Numbered from the stretch's first letter, positions 18,837 through 28,337 are shown. The stretch is DNA of 64,000 nt from Flavobacterium sp. UBA7680 (GCF_002482975.1 NZ_DLHA01000061.1:1-64000); one strand, 5' to 3'. Numbers and translations: made by a program. Notes: generated by a model not told the origin, from the sequence alone.

Positions 18837-19289
18837 ATGATCAGAAAAAAAAGAGTTTTAGTTAGGGACAATAAAGGGATTTTTTTAAAAATGTTTAAAA
18901 GAAAATTTAAAAATGACTTTGAATTTTCTGAAGACTCTTTTTTATTGAAAAACGAGAATAAATCAAACCAATACGATTATTCTGTATTTGTAATCTATGA
19001 GTATTCGGAACTCGTAGAATTTTTCAAATTAGAAAGTATAAAAGCAAATTTTATGGTTTGCCTATTTAGTAAACACCTTTACAACAGCATGTCGCTGATA
19101 GGCGAAATCAAAGGTTTATTTTTAATAGATGCCTCAAAAACCAAAATAGAAGTTTTGCAGGATTTAAAATTCAATTTTAAGAAATCCTCCAGCCTCATTC
19201 CAAAATTACCGGATAAGAAATTTGTAATATCCAGTATGATCGAAAAACAGCTCGAAATACTGCAAAGAGCCCTGTATTTTATGATGTAA
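18837..19289 (+). CDS. Orphan response-regulator-like protein, unknown
   Basis: A 150-residue protein. It begins IRKKRVLVRDNKGIFLKMFKRKF, which resembles the first strand and acidic pocket of a receiver domain (VLVRDN in place of the usual VLIVDD), then YDYSVFVIYEYSEL in the place of the phospho-acceptor strand, where the Asp is not conserved. No DNA-binding domain follows. It may be a pseudo-receiver that binds a partner without phosphorylation. It is a single gene with its own hairpin terminator just after it. Function unknown; placed between the polysaccharide locus and the peroxidase pair. Confidence 0.65.
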   Translation: MIRKKRVLVRDNKGIFLKMFKRKFKNDFEFSEDSFLLKNENKSNQYDYSVFVIYEYSELVEFFKLESIKANFMVCLFSKHLYNSMSLIGEIKGLFLIDASKTKIEVLQDLKFNFKKSSSLIPKLPDKKFVISSMIEKQLEILQRALYFMM

Positions 19290-19307
19290 ATAAAACCACT
19301 AAAAGCT

Positions 19308-19337
19308 AAAAACCATCCGCCGACGCAGATGGTTTTT
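19308..19337 (+). terminator. Rho-independent-like terminator
   Basis: A perfect 10-base stem (AAAAACCATC at 19,308-19,317; complement at 19,328-19,337) with a GC-rich 10-base loop, followed by a T-rich run. It lies 19 bases after the orphan regulator gene and also faces the end of the convergent peroxidase gene, so it can serve both. Confidence 0.8.
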
Positions 19338-19369
19338 ATTTTTTATAACAACAATTTTTAACTAATTAT

Positions 19370-20806
19370 TTACGCTTCGCCATTTGCTATTGCAGTAAGT
19401 GCCGAAATAGAAGGAAGAAGCAAATATGCCGTTCCGCGTGTCACAACAAATTGAGGCAGTGGCCCATCAATAACAATGTTGTTTCCATCTTCCATAGGAA
19501 TCGTAAAATCAGGATCAATATTGTCAGGTAAAGGCGTAATACGATTAGCAACTAAAGGATCTTGAGGCGTGTTTGCTGCAGGATCAAAAACATCACTAAA
19601 ATTATTCTGGTTAATCCAGCTGTAAAGCGTTTCAAACTGACTGCTTATATCTCCGCAAAGAAATAAACCTATCAACCCGCGGTCTGCTTTAGGATCAAGT
19701 GAAAAAGGCGGACCATACGGCATTCCTCGTCTTATAATACGCGGCACAATACCTGAACTTGCGGCATCCACTCCTTCATCACGCGGATTTGCTACTCTGG
19801 TATGTGCAGAAAACGGACATTTAAGCCCTTGCATATCATCTTTTAAATAACCAAAATCAGTAGCTTTAGAAGTATCATGTTCTGGTTTGTCTGGCGAAAG
19901 TACCAGCGGAGAACCATTTCTCCATCTTCCGCACATTTTTGCCGCAAGCCATTCAGCTGCATACTCCGGCGTGTTTTTAATTTTTGGTGCAATTGCTTTA
20001 GACTGTGTATCAAGAAACTTATTAAATGCATCAACATCCTGATAAAGAATTCTAAACGCATTATAACAGCCGTTTTTAGCAAACGCAGCTTCAGGGCCGG
20101 AAAGAGGACCCGGAGTAGGATTTGGAAGCGTGCTGTAACCTATCAAAAAGTTGTTGAGGTCTTGCTGGTCATTGCCCGCAGGATTATCATTCAAATTAGG
20201 TTCATCAATCGAATCGCGGTAACTAAAATGAATATAATCTGACGGGACTAACAAATATTGCTCTAACCTCCCGCTTTTTGATTTTAATGGTTTTAGCTCC
20301 TTAACCATTCCGTTACTTTTCAAGGCAGCATCATTTACAATGCCTACAATTTTTTCCTGTGCAGTTGGGTTCATGGCATAAACATGCACAACACAATGGA
20401 TATCATCATTGGTAAATTTTTTATTCCACCATTTATCAGGAGAACCCTTCGTACCCACATCTCCCAGAGATACCTGCGCACTATTTACATCTTGGGGACC
20501 TGTTTTAAATGTAGAAGGAAAACTGGAGTTTGGTACATCGAGATTTGGTTTTACAATACCAATTCCGTCAGCACTAAGACCAATATTCAGCATGATTTCC
20601 GGCTTTAAGGCGCCCCAGTCTTCTGCACTTTGCAGATACGGAAGCAAATCCTTAAAAAATCCCTGAATATACTTCAAATTAGAAATGCCCTTATCAAATT
20701 TAAAAAGCATATGTACAGAACACGGATGCGTATAACCATTTATAATAAGCCCTTGTATATCGCTTAATTCTGGTGTTGCAGTTTGAGGTGTTTGTGTATA
20801 ATTCAT
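19370..20806 (-). CDS. DyP-type heme peroxidase
   Basis: A 478-residue dye-decolorizing type peroxidase. The proximal heme ligand motif is CPFSAHTRVANPR with His at about 335, and GLIGLFLCGDISSQFETLY is the conserved late strand. CGRWRNGSPL is another family mark. The distal GXXDG motif is altered: FSYRDSIDEPN keeps the Asp (about 198), which is the catalytic residue, but not the second Gly. There is no Tat or Sec signal, so it looks cytoplasmic or exported by another route. It is transcribed with the small gene upstream (79-base gap). Substrate unknown. Confidence 0.87.
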   Translation of the reverse strand: MNYTQTPQTATPELSDIQGLIINGYTHPCSVHMLFKFDKGISNLKYIQGFFKDLLPYLQSAEDWGALKPEIMLNIGLSADGIGIVKPNLDVPNSSFPSTFKTGPQDVNSAQVSLGDVGTKGSPDKWWNKKFTNDDIHCVVHVYAMNPTAQEKIVGIVNDAALKSNGMVKELKPLKSKSGRLEQYLLVPSDYIHFSYRDSIDEPNLNDNPAGNDQQDLNNFLIGYSTLPNPTPGPLSGPEAAFAKNGCYNAFRILYQDVDAFNKFLDTQSKAIAPKIKNTPEYAAEWLAAKMCGRWRNGSPLVLSPDKPEHDTSKATDFGYLKDDMQGLKCPFSAHTRVANPRDEGVDAASSGIVPRIIRRGMPYGPPFSLDPKADRGLIGLFLCGDISSQFETLYSWINQNNFSDVFDPAANTPQDPLVANRITPLPDNIDPDFTIPMEDGNNIVIDGPLPQFVVTRGTAYLLLPSISALTAIANGEA

Positions 20807-20885
20807 AAGATTAAGTTTTTAATTAAAGAAAAAAACAGCCGAATCTAATGACACAGCTGTTATTGTTTATACTTTTTCTTATTTC

Positions 20886-21392
20886 TTATTTTTTAGAAAA
20901 TTTAGCCACAATTTGCTTTACCGATTGTGGATAAGCAGCGTAAAGATCTTTAACCTGGCTTACATTACGCTCGTTAATGAAATTAGAGAAAATTGTAAAC
21001 GTAATATCTTTAGGGTCAGTTGGAAAATCTTTTGGTTTATTAGCCCATAAACTAATAACACCAATAAAAGCAGCCTTAATAGTAGGCGAATTATCGTAAA
21101 AAGTCTTTAAGTACGAATTCATATTTCCGTCAAATTCTGTAATAACTAAAATTCCGGCAATACCTTTTCCGTCAGTATTTGGTACAAGAGCAATTCTGGC
21201 ATAATGCACAATTGCCAATTTATCTAAAGCAGCCTTAGTCAATTTATTATTAAAATTTTGATAAGCTGCTTGTGCTGTTGCCTGTGCTTCATCAGTTTGA
21301 TAAATAGGAACATACATGGTTAATGGATTTGCGGTTGGCATAATAGATTCTGTTTTTGGATTTTGCTTACTCTTTGTTCCCGTTTTCAGCAT
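20886..21392 (-). CDS. Small conserved partner of the DyP peroxidase, unknown
   Basis: A protein of up to 168 residues; an internal ATG at 21,341 (MPTANPLTMYVPIYQ) may be the real start, as the first 17 residues are polar and Lys-rich. The body looks like one alpha-beta domain (IVHYARIALVPNTDGKGIAGILVITEFDG), similar in style to dimeric ferredoxin-like folds; the strand pattern IVHYARIALV...ILVITEFDG also occurs in DyP-like sequences. No family is firmly recognised. It is first in a two-gene operon with the peroxidase, so a structural or substrate-delivery role is inferred. Confidence 0.7.
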   Translation of the reverse strand: MLKTGTKSKQNPKTESIMPTANPLTMYVPIYQTDEAQATAQAAYQNFNNKLTKAALDKLAIVHYARIALVPNTDGKGIAGILVITEFDGNMNSYLKTFYDNSPTIKAAFIGVISLWANKPKDFPTDPKDITFTIFSNFINERNVSQVKDLYAAYPQSVKQIVAKFSKK

Positions 21393-21650
21393 CGCGGGTA
21401 ATTTAGTTGATTGAAACCGAAATTAATCGAGATATAAAACGCATTAGGAAAAAATGACACCAAGCGGAAATTATCAGTCATAAAAGAGGATAATTTTAAG
21501 AATATGTAAGAAGTTTAGAATAGTTTTTTAATCGAAAGTTATTGAGTTAACTCTTGTTTTGATTGCGTTAATATCATCCATTTGAGGAATGTACATTTAA
21601 GAATTAATTAAAGTAAAAGTTTAAAATAAGCCCCAACTTAAAATCTAAGA

Positions 21651-22472
21651 ATGTATTCGAAATACCTATTCCTTTGGTTGATTTTATTTTCGATCAAAAC
21701 CAATTCACAAATTGTAGAAGAAAAAAAGAATTTCCGCGCCGCAGATTCACTGTTGAAAGAATCCAGTTTTTCTGTTCACAGAGACAATTATTTTTTAACG
21801 GGAGTACCCGTAAATGAAGCAATTACCCGCAATTCTGCCGACGTAAAATACCAGATCAGTTTTAAACTGCGATTAACATCAAAACCCTGGGTAGGCGGTT
21901 TTTTTCCTTATTTGATGTACACTCAAAAAGCATTTTGGGATATTTACGCCAACTCAAAACCATTTTCTGAAATCAATTTTAATCCCGGTTTTGCCGTTGT
22001 ACGTCCGTTTTATTTAAAAGGAGGAAGATTAACTTACGGAACAATTTCCTTAGAACACGAATCAAACGGAAGAGATTCTATTTATTCCAGAACCTGGAAT
22101 ATGCTTGCTTTTTCCTTAAAATCACAGGTTTCTCCACGATGGACAGTCGGAATCAGAGGTTGGATTCCGCTTGTTGATAAAGAAGATAATCCCGAACTGA
22201 CCAAATATGTGGGTTACGGCGAAGCCAGCGCAACGTATCAAATACAACCCGGACGCTGGAGTGCCGATATTTTGTTTAGAAAAGGCAGCGGTCTTATCAA
22301 TTACGGATCTTTGCAGACACAGGTAAACTGGAAACCATTTAAACATGAAAATTATTATCTCACGCTGCAATGGTTTGTAGGTTTTACCGAAAGTTTAATT
22401 GATTATCAGGAACACAAAAGTATGGTGCGTTTAGGCTTTACGATTAAACCTGAAAATATGGGAATTTTTTAA
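21651..22472 (+). CDS. pldA: Outer-membrane phospholipase A (OMPLA)
   Basis: A 273-residue beta-barrel lipase that hydrolyses phospholipids misplaced in the outer leaflet. After a signal peptide ending near SQ (residues 19-20) come the family motifs: YTQKAFWDIYANSKPFSEINFNP (90-112) and LEHESNGRDSIYSRTWN (134-150), holding the catalytic His 136, Ser 138 and Asn 150. The barrel length is normal for OMPLA. It is a single gene, ending 13 bases before a convergent gene. Confidence 0.92.
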   Translation: MYSKYLFLWLILFSIKTNSQIVEEKKNFRAADSLLKESSFSVHRDNYFLTGVPVNEAITRNSADVKYQISFKLRLTSKPWVGGFFPYLMYTQKAFWDIYANSKPFSEINFNPGFAVVRPFYLKGGRLTYGTISLEHESNGRDSIYSRTWNMLAFSLKSQVSPRWTVGIRGWIPLVDKEDNPELTKYVGYGEASATYQIQPGRWSADILFRKGSGLINYGSLQTQVNWKPFKHENYYLTLQWFVGFTESLIDYQEHKSMVRLGFTIKPENMGIF

Positions 22473-22485
22473 AGCAAAAGAATTA

Positions 22486-23253
22486 TCATTTTTTACTCGC
22501 TGCCCAAAAAATAGAGTTTCTTAAAAGAGTAGTGTAAGCTTCATTTTCAAACAATTCAGGAGAATGTCCCATGAAAATATAAACATTTCGGGATTTAAAA
22601 TGATCGTTTGTCCAGACAACCGGATGGTCTCCCATTTTTATTTTGGAATCAGGTTCATACGTAGTTTCATCTACCGAAGCCAATACATGAACATTTGGGC
22701 GAGGACTTTTATCATAAGTATACCATTCTTCTTTTTTGATCAAAAATTCAGATGAAATTCCTTTAGTTACCGGATGCGATTTATCTTCAATATTTACTTT
22801 CGCATTTGCAAAAGTGGCAATGTAATTTTCAAAACGTATTCCGCCCATAAAATCAGAAAACCATTTCCACATTGGGTAACCGTCAAATTCGCCCAGTAAA
22901 GTAGCGTGATGCAAACCAACCAATCCGCCTTTGCCATCGTTCATGTATTTTTCAAATGCTTTCATAGATTCCTCGCTCCAGGTATATGGAGGATAATCCA
23001 GCTGAATAAAAACCTTATATTGTTTTAAAAAAGCATCATTAATTTTTGTCGTGTTTTCAATGTAATCAATAGTAAAACTGCTGTCGGCTGCCAGTTTATT
23101 AAGCCAAGGTTTTGCAGCTTTAGAAAAGGCCAAATGATGCCCGCCGTTTTCATACAAAACCAAAACTTTGAATTTTGATTTTTTTGATTTCTGAGCGGTA
23201 CAATCTACCTGAAAAACGAAGATTGTTATAAATAGGATTAGAATATTTTTCAT
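22486..23253 (-). CDS. Secreted ThuA-like domain protein
   Basis: A 255-residue protein with a Sec signal peptide (cleavage probably after TAQ near 21) and a ThuA-like, glutamine-amidotransferase-type fold: KVLVLYENGGHHLAFSKAA, GKGGLVGLHHAT and DKSHPVTKGI are the family marks, and VWTNDHFKSRNVYIFMGHSPE the end. ThuA proteins have roles in sugar metabolism that are poorly defined; in Bacteroidota they are often periplasmic and next to glycosidases. That fits here, since a GH9 enzyme lies 27 bases upstream on the same strand. Confidence 0.87.
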   Translation of the reverse strand: MKNILILFITIFVFQVDCTAQKSKKSKFKVLVLYENGGHHLAFSKAAKPWLNKLAADSSFTIDYIENTTKINDAFLKQYKVFIQLDYPPYTWSEESMKAFEKYMNDGKGGLVGLHHATLLGEFDGYPMWKWFSDFMGGIRFENYIATFANAKVNIEDKSHPVTKGISSEFLIKKEEWYTYDKSPRPNVHVLASVDETTYEPDSKIKMGDHPVVWTNDHFKSRNVYIFMGHSPELFENEAYTTLLRNSIFWAASKK

Positions 23254-23280
23254 CTAATAATTGAATTTTTTATCTAAATT

Positions 23281-25056
23281 TTATTTGTCTGCCAAAGCTG
23301 TAATGGCCTGTAAAAACCACGCTGAATGCGGAATCCATTGTTCTGTCCAGCGCCATTCATCATTGCCGTCAACATCCATTTTAAAATCAATTCCGGAGCC
23401 GTCTGGATTTCCTTCTTTACCCGTAATTCCGTTAGAAATGCCGCCCTTTTCAGATCCGTGACCATAATTAGAATGCATGTACGGAACATTGGTTTCTCCA
23501 AATTCATATAAAAAACATACTGAATACGGATTGCAGCCTAAAATCCATGATAATTGCTGCGAAGCATATAAATCAAGCGGTTTTTTCTCAGCCCCATTAT
23601 TTTTTACAGCAACTACTTTTCCGCCTTCAATTGCCGCTGTAGCCAGCGATGCTAATCGGGCGTTTTCTCCCTGCCACCACCAGCCGGTTTCATTATCATG
23701 CGGAATAAAAAAGCCATCTTGAACTTTGCCATTAAACAAGAAACTTTGGCGTGCATAACCAAACGGATTTTCTACATTATTGGTAACGGCTAAATTATAT
23801 TCTAAAGCCTTTTTGATAACATTTTTAGCCTTCTTTATCTCGTTGCTGTCGGTTTCTTTTTTCAGATATCTTGTCAGTGAAACTATTGGTAAACCTGCAT
23901 CTGCAGCATGCCAAAACGGACGATTTCCGTCATTACTTCTAAACCAGCCTTGATCGGTCATTCGGTTTTCGAGATTGTGCGCCCATTTTCTGGCTTCGTC
24001 TTTATAGAAATTATCGTTGGTCGCAATCCATAATTCCGTTGCCGCCATTAAAGCGCAATAATCATCAATAATATTTTCTTTTCCGTCATCATCATATTTA
24101 GTATTATTTACTAAAAGATGCGCATAAGCACGTTTTGCTCCATCTAAATATTGTTGAGAGGTAAAATCACCGTTTTTTTTCCATTGTGAAATTCTGGCTA
24201 ATGAAGCAATTGCCATTCCTGCGCCTTCGCGAAAAGCACTTTGATATTCGTCTGTAGTAACACTATTTGCCTTTAAACCTACAATTCTTCGGGCAGCAGG
24301 ATTTTTATCAAAATAACTAAAAACAATCATGTAAAAATAGTCCTCATTTGATAAACAGCGCATCATATAATCTGCTCCCCAAATGGCTTCATTATCTAGC
24401 GAATCTTTTATTTTCCATTGCGTCAACTGTTTCGGAATTGTTTCAGAAGTATTAATAAGCGACCAAGTTACTAAAGCCGTTTGCTGCGGAGATACAAAAT
24501 TAGCATAAGCCAAATGCGAAAAATATTTACTAACATCGCCAGAGGCGTCGCACCATCCGCCGCGAACATCTGCTGTTTTTGTACTGCCGTATAAAATTAT
24601 GTTTTTGTCGGCTTCGAGTTCTTCGGGCGTATTGGCTCTTTGTTTATTGTAATAATGAACAATCGAAGAAATAACTCGTTTTGCCAGTATATTTTCTTCA
24701 ATCGAAAAACTGGCAGAAGTATAAATTTGATCTGCAATTTGAAAAGTGATTTTATAAGTTCCCGGTTTTTGAAAAGAGGAGAAATCAGCCTTATAAAACT
24801 TTTCATCAAGCTTCCAGTCGTCCACATTTTGCGGTTTTCCTACTAATGCCGTAAATACGGTTTTACGCGTTTGAGTATCAACGATATTAAAAGATAGATT
24901 TTCAGGAGGATTACCAGGATATGCTATAATGGCTATTTTGGGGCTTTTCGGATCAAAACCAACCTGATTTACATAGATTATGGTTTTACTATAAGCCATT
25001 ACAGAAAGAAACAGCACTATTATGAGATATCTTAGTTGTTGATTGCGTTTTAGCAT
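23281..25056 (-). CDS. GH9 family glycoside hydrolase with N-terminal Ig-like domain
   Basis: A 591-residue secreted glycosidase, likely acting on beta-1,4-glucans or short glucosides. The order is: signal sequence (about 1-23), CelD-type Ig-like domain (IYVNQVGFDPKSPKIAII to about 120), then the (alpha/alpha)6 catalytic domain. The nucleophile-base region is DVRGGWCDASGD with Asp at about 170 and 174 (family form GGWyDAGD). The late motifs WILGCNPYSVCFLYEFGE and WRWTEQWIPHSAWFLQAI carry the conserved Asn-Pro and the probable acid Glu. It is transcribed with the ThuA-like gene. Substrate not certain. Confidence 0.9.
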   Translation of the reverse strand: MLKRNQQLRYLIIVLFLSVMAYSKTIIYVNQVGFDPKSPKIAIIAYPGNPPENLSFNIVDTQTRKTVFTALVGKPQNVDDWKLDEKFYKADFSSFQKPGTYKITFQIADQIYTSASFSIEENILAKRVISSIVHYYNKQRANTPEELEADKNIILYGSTKTADVRGGWCDASGDVSKYFSHLAYANFVSPQQTALVTWSLINTSETIPKQLTQWKIKDSLDNEAIWGADYMMRCLSNEDYFYMIVFSYFDKNPAARRIVGLKANSVTTDEYQSAFREGAGMAIASLARISQWKKNGDFTSQQYLDGAKRAYAHLLVNNTKYDDDGKENIIDDYCALMAATELWIATNDNFYKDEARKWAHNLENRMTDQGWFRSNDGNRPFWHAADAGLPIVSLTRYLKKETDSNEIKKAKNVIKKALEYNLAVTNNVENPFGYARQSFLFNGKVQDGFFIPHDNETGWWWQGENARLASLATAAIEGGKVVAVKNNGAEKKPLDLYASQQLSWILGCNPYSVCFLYEFGETNVPYMHSNYGHGSEKGGISNGITGKEGNPDGSGIDFKMDVDGNDEWRWTEQWIPHSAWFLQAITALADK

Positions 25057-25353
25057 AGTTTATTTTTTATAAAGCAAATTACAAAAAAGTGAAAGTTTAT
25101 ATGGCTTTTCTTTTCTTCTAAATTTCATTAATAAAGTCAAGAATACTTTGGTAAACTTATTTTTACTGCGATTGTAAGTAAAATCAAGATAAAAATGATG
25201 TGTATTTGATGTGCTTTTTATTACAAACAATAAACTGAGATATAATTTCTCATGGAAAAACTTCTGTCATTTATTTTGTTTGTAATGTTTTGAAATCGTG
25301 AGTTTTAACTTTTTTTATTAAATTTGATATGACAATTTCTAGCAATAGTGATT
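25057..25353. promoter_or_regulatory. Divergent intergenic region
   Basis: About 297 AT-rich bases between the GH9 gene (leftwards) and the desaturase gene (rightwards). Promoters for both must lie here, but no match to TTTG-N19-TAnnTTTG is good enough to name. No repeat or hairpin was found. Confidence 0.4.
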
Positions 25354-26457
25354 ATGGAAAAATTAAAACGCCCGGTTTATCTTAGAGCTGGTACTGATGA
25401 TTTTTTTAGAAAAATGCGCAACGAAGTCACCGAAACGGTATTGCAAAATTCATCATTGTACCTTTTAAATGTTGTAAAGTCCTTAGGTCTTTTGGTTTTG
25501 TTTTTTTTATTTTATGGCGGTATTTTGTTTTTTGGAAACAGCACGCCTTTACTTTTCCTTTTTTATATTCTGTGTGGTTTTACCATGATTGTGCTTTTTA
25601 TAAATGCCTTTCATGACGCTGCACACGGAGCTTTATTTAAAAAAGCAAAACACAACGAATGGTTTTTGTATGTTTTAGAACTTTTTGGAAGCAATCATTG
25701 GCTCTGGATGCGCCGCCATATTAATCTGCATCATGCTTACCCAAACGTTCCCGATTGGGATATTGATATCAAGCAAAGCGATATTATCAGGATTTTTCCA
25801 AACAGTCCTGTGCTTAAATATCATAAATACCAGCACATTTATATGTGGTTCATTTATCCGTTTTATAGTTTAAACTGGATTTACATTCGGGATTTTAAAG
25901 ATTTTTTTGGAACGAAAAACAATTATGTCAAAAAGATTGTGGACAACATTCCGCGAAAGCAGCTATTTTTATTATTTACTGCAAAAATCATTAACCTGTT
26001 TTATATCCTTTTTATTCCGATGATTTTGCTTAATCAGCCTTGGTATTTAGTTTTATCAGGATGGTTTGCCATGCATTTATCCGGAAGCGTTTTAGGAGTT
26101 GTAGCATTAGTTTCTACGCATGTTGATGAAGACGCTAATTTTCCAGGAACAGACGAAGACGGAAATCTCTCAGCGACCTGGGCTTTACATCAAATGATTG
26201 TAACCAAAGATTTTAGTACTAACAGCAAACTTGCCAATTTTTTATACGGAGGTTTTACGCATCATGTGGCGCATCATCTTTTTCCGGGTGTTGGTCATAC
26301 TTATTACCCCTATATTACGCCAATCATAATAAAATATGCCGAAGAATATAATCTTCCGTATACTTCCTATCCTTTTTATCATGCGGTTCGCTCGCATTTC
26401 AGGATGCTGAAAAATAAAGGTGTTAAGGAAAATATTTTAATGACGGGAGAGATTTAA
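25354..26457 (+). CDS. Membrane fatty acid desaturase
   Basis: A 367-residue di-iron desaturase of the acyl-lipid or linoleoyl-CoA type. The three His boxes are HDAAH at about 87-91, HINLHH at 122-127 and HHVAHH at 303-308. Four hydrophobic helices flank them. It inserts a cis double bond in membrane fatty acids, usually to keep fluidity at low temperature. I start at ATG 25,354 rather than the in-frame GTG two codons earlier. There is no cytochrome b5 domain, so electrons must come from a separate ferredoxin or flavodoxin system. Confidence 0.92.
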   Translation: MEKLKRPVYLRAGTDDFFRKMRNEVTETVLQNSSLYLLNVVKSLGLLVLFFLFYGGILFFGNSTPLLFLFYILCGFTMIVLFINAFHDAAHGALFKKAKHNEWFLYVLELFGSNHWLWMRRHINLHHAYPNVPDWDIDIKQSDIIRIFPNSPVLKYHKYQHIYMWFIYPFYSLNWIYIRDFKDFFGTKNNYVKKIVDNIPRKQLFLLFTAKIINLFYILFIPMILLNQPWYLVLSGWFAMHLSGSVLGVVALVSTHVDEDANFPGTDEDGNLSATWALHQMIVTKDFSTNSKLANFLYGGFTHHVAHHLFPGVGHTYYPYITPIIIKYAEEYNLPYTSYPFYHAVRSHFRMLKNKGVKENILMTGEI

Positions 26458-26462
26458 AAAAA

Positions 26463-26490
26463 TAACCCCAAAAATGATTTTTTGGGGTTA
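26463..26490. terminator. Convergent terminator hairpin
   Basis: A perfect 12-base inverted repeat with a 4-base loop (TAACCCCAAAAA at 26,463-26,474 and its complement at 26,479-26,490). Tracts of A and T on both sides let it act in both directions, ending the desaturase gene and the tssC gene. Confidence 0.88.
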
Positions 26491-26508
26491 AATAAAAATG
26501 AAGTATTA

Positions 26509-27879
26509 TTATACTTGTTTGTAGTCACTATGCCATACAGCTTCTTCCGGACCATCTCCTTTATGTCCGTCTAATTGAATCACGAAACTTTTAGCCGGGA
26601 AATAAGGCGTAATATGAATATCTAATAAGATTCTGTCTTTTTGAGTTTTATCCTGCTCAATTTTCATCACAGTAAATTTTTCAATAAGATTTGAAGGCCC
26701 TTTAATTCCGTCTAAGAACTTAATAATCTGGCTTCTTAAATCAGCTTCTGTTCTTGTAGTCCAGTTTTCAAAAGCTCTTCTGTTTAAGAAATCAAAGAGT
26801 ACTTTTGTAATATGGTCAAATACCCTAACTACAGAATATGTTTGTAAACCTAAGTTGTCTCCGTTAAATAATGTTTTAGCAGAGAAAGCCATAATTTTAC
26901 TGTATTCGTTTACCATTGGTACAAGACCCATTTTTTCAAGTTCCGAAATTTCGCTTTTTTTCAAATCAAAACGAACATTTTCTACTTCATTTAGGCCTCC
27001 AAATTTTTTACCTGCTACAACCTGAGACATTAAAGTTCTGTATATTTTTCCTGCCAATGAAGTTGATGGCGGAACATATAAATTATCTTCTTCTCCAACT
27101 TCATCATATTTACTTCTTCCTAATAAATAATTACAAGTCATGATTGTATTTGATTTATATACATCACCGCCTGTGTGGTTGGCATTAAAGAAAATATCTA
27201 TAACATCATCTGGTGTTTCAAGATCTTGAAAATCAGTCAATAAAACCGCTTTGTTATCGTGCGCTATTTTAGACCATTTATCTAAAACAGCATTAGATCC
27301 TAAATAGCCTGGTACAGAAAGGATAGAATAGTTTTTTCTTAAATCTAATCGGTCAAAATTCTGTTTTAATTCATTAGAAACATAATCAAAGAACAATGTG
27401 TTATCTAAATCTTTCAATTGCGATATATCGGCATTTAAGATGGTAACATTTTTAATTTTATCGCTTTCCGTATTCTTGTAGAATAAAGCAATACTTCTGT
27501 ATGATGTTTCTAATTCTCTCGAAATATTAAGAGCATATTTTAAATTTCTGTTTAAAGTTTGATTTGCAGCAGTAGCTTTTGCATCGGCCACTTCAATCAT
27601 TGATTCAACAGAATTATTGCCTTTTAATAACTCCAGCCACAAGTCGAGTTTGTTGGTAAGGTTTGTTCTTTCACTTTCCCATTGCACATCATTAAGAAAA
27701 ATGTTTTTTCTGGCTTTTCTTGTAGGGTTTAAATTTGACAAACCATCAATAATGTTTTCTAAAAAGGCAAAACCTCCGTATTCGTTTAATACATTTATCT
27801 TACTAGCAGGAGATTGGTGCACCAATTGTTCTGTTGATGAAACTTGGTTTTTTTGTTCTTTAGTTTGAGAAGTAGCCAT
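26509..27879 (-). CDS. tssC: Type VI secretion sheath large subunit TssC
   Basis: A 456-residue protein of the VipB/EvpB family, which with TssB builds the contractile tail sheath. Support: N-terminal helix region ending NPTRKARKNIFL, LTNKLDLWLELLKG, the core AILSV-like strand block (LRKNYSILSVPGYLGS, KAVLLTDFQDLE), SRYDEV-like SKYDEVGEEDNLYVPPSTSLAGKIYRTLM and the C-terminal domain with beta strands DRILLDIHITPYFPAKSFVIQL. The length agrees with Bacteroidota T6SS members. It lies two bases after tssB and shares its transcript. Confidence 0.88.
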   Translation of the reverse strand: MATSQTKEQKNQVSSTEQLVHQSPASKINVLNEYGGFAFLENIIDGLSNLNPTRKARKNIFLNDVQWESERTNLTNKLDLWLELLKGNNSVESMIEVADAKATAANQTLNRNLKYALNISRELETSYRSIALFYKNTESDKIKNVTILNADISQLKDLDNTLFFDYVSNELKQNFDRLDLRKNYSILSVPGYLGSNAVLDKWSKIAHDNKAVLLTDFQDLETPDDVIDIFFNANHTGGDVYKSNTIMTCNYLLGRSKYDEVGEEDNLYVPPSTSLAGKIYRTLMSQVVAGKKFGGLNEVENVRFDLKKSEISELEKMGLVPMVNEYSKIMAFSAKTLFNGDNLGLQTYSVVRVFDHITKVLFDFLNRRAFENWTTRTEADLRSQIIKFLDGIKGPSNLIEKFTVMKIEQDKTQKDRILLDIHITPYFPAKSFVIQLDGHKGDGPEEAVWHSDYKQV

Positions 27880-27881
27880 AT

Positions 27882-28337
27882 TTATTGTTTGTTGTTATTG
27901 ATTTCACTTTTTGCATTTTCAAGCAATTCTATAATTGCATCTTTAACAGCCGGATCCTGAATAGCTTTTATTAAAGCTCTGTTGCTGGAAAGCTGTCTTA
28001 CAATTTTGTAAGCCTGATCTTTCTCTGTGCTTAATTTGTTTAAAAAAGGGCTGTTTTCTTTAATTGATTTTGCACCAAAATCTCCTAAATTTTTAAATGT
28101 CATCGATTCATTTAAATCTGAACCGTCTTCAGTCGTAAATTCTAAATCTACACTAGGCTTAAATTTTTCAAAAACCGCTTCTACCGTATGAAGATCATAT
28201 ACGGCTTCAGGAGCAACAGGCTGCTCATTTGTAAGTTTCTGAATTAATAATGTTCTGTTAGATGGAATTTCTAAAATTGCTTCATTAGCATCAACTTTTA
28301 CTTCATTTCCACCAATACCGTAATTAAACATGCTCAT
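27882..28337 (-). CDS. tssB: Type VI secretion sheath small subunit TssB
   Basis: A 151-residue partner of TssC (VipA family). The central part DLHTVEAVFEKFKPSVDLEFTTEDGS and the following FKNLGDFGAKSIKENSPFLNKL match the conserved TssB block (in classic members KPxVxL, then FxxxDDFxP). The N-terminal strand with PSNRTLLIQKLT and the C-terminal helix are as expected. It leads a two-gene leftward unit diverging from tssE; promoters for both sides must lie in 28,338-28,485. Confidence 0.87.
   Translation of the reverse strand: MSMFNYGIGGNEVKVDANEAILEIPSNRTLLIQKLTNEQPVAPEAVYDLHTVEAVFEKFKPSVDLEFTTEDGSDLNESMTFKNLGDFGAKSIKENSPFLNKLSTEKDQAYKIVRQLSSNRALIKAIQDPAVKDAIIELLENAKSEINNNKQ

Noticed and set aside
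19843..20666. Several open frames of 70-120 residues on the other frames of the DyP gene
   Set aside because: They are complementary or shifted reads of the peroxidase gene with Cys- and Ile-rich, non-domain composition.
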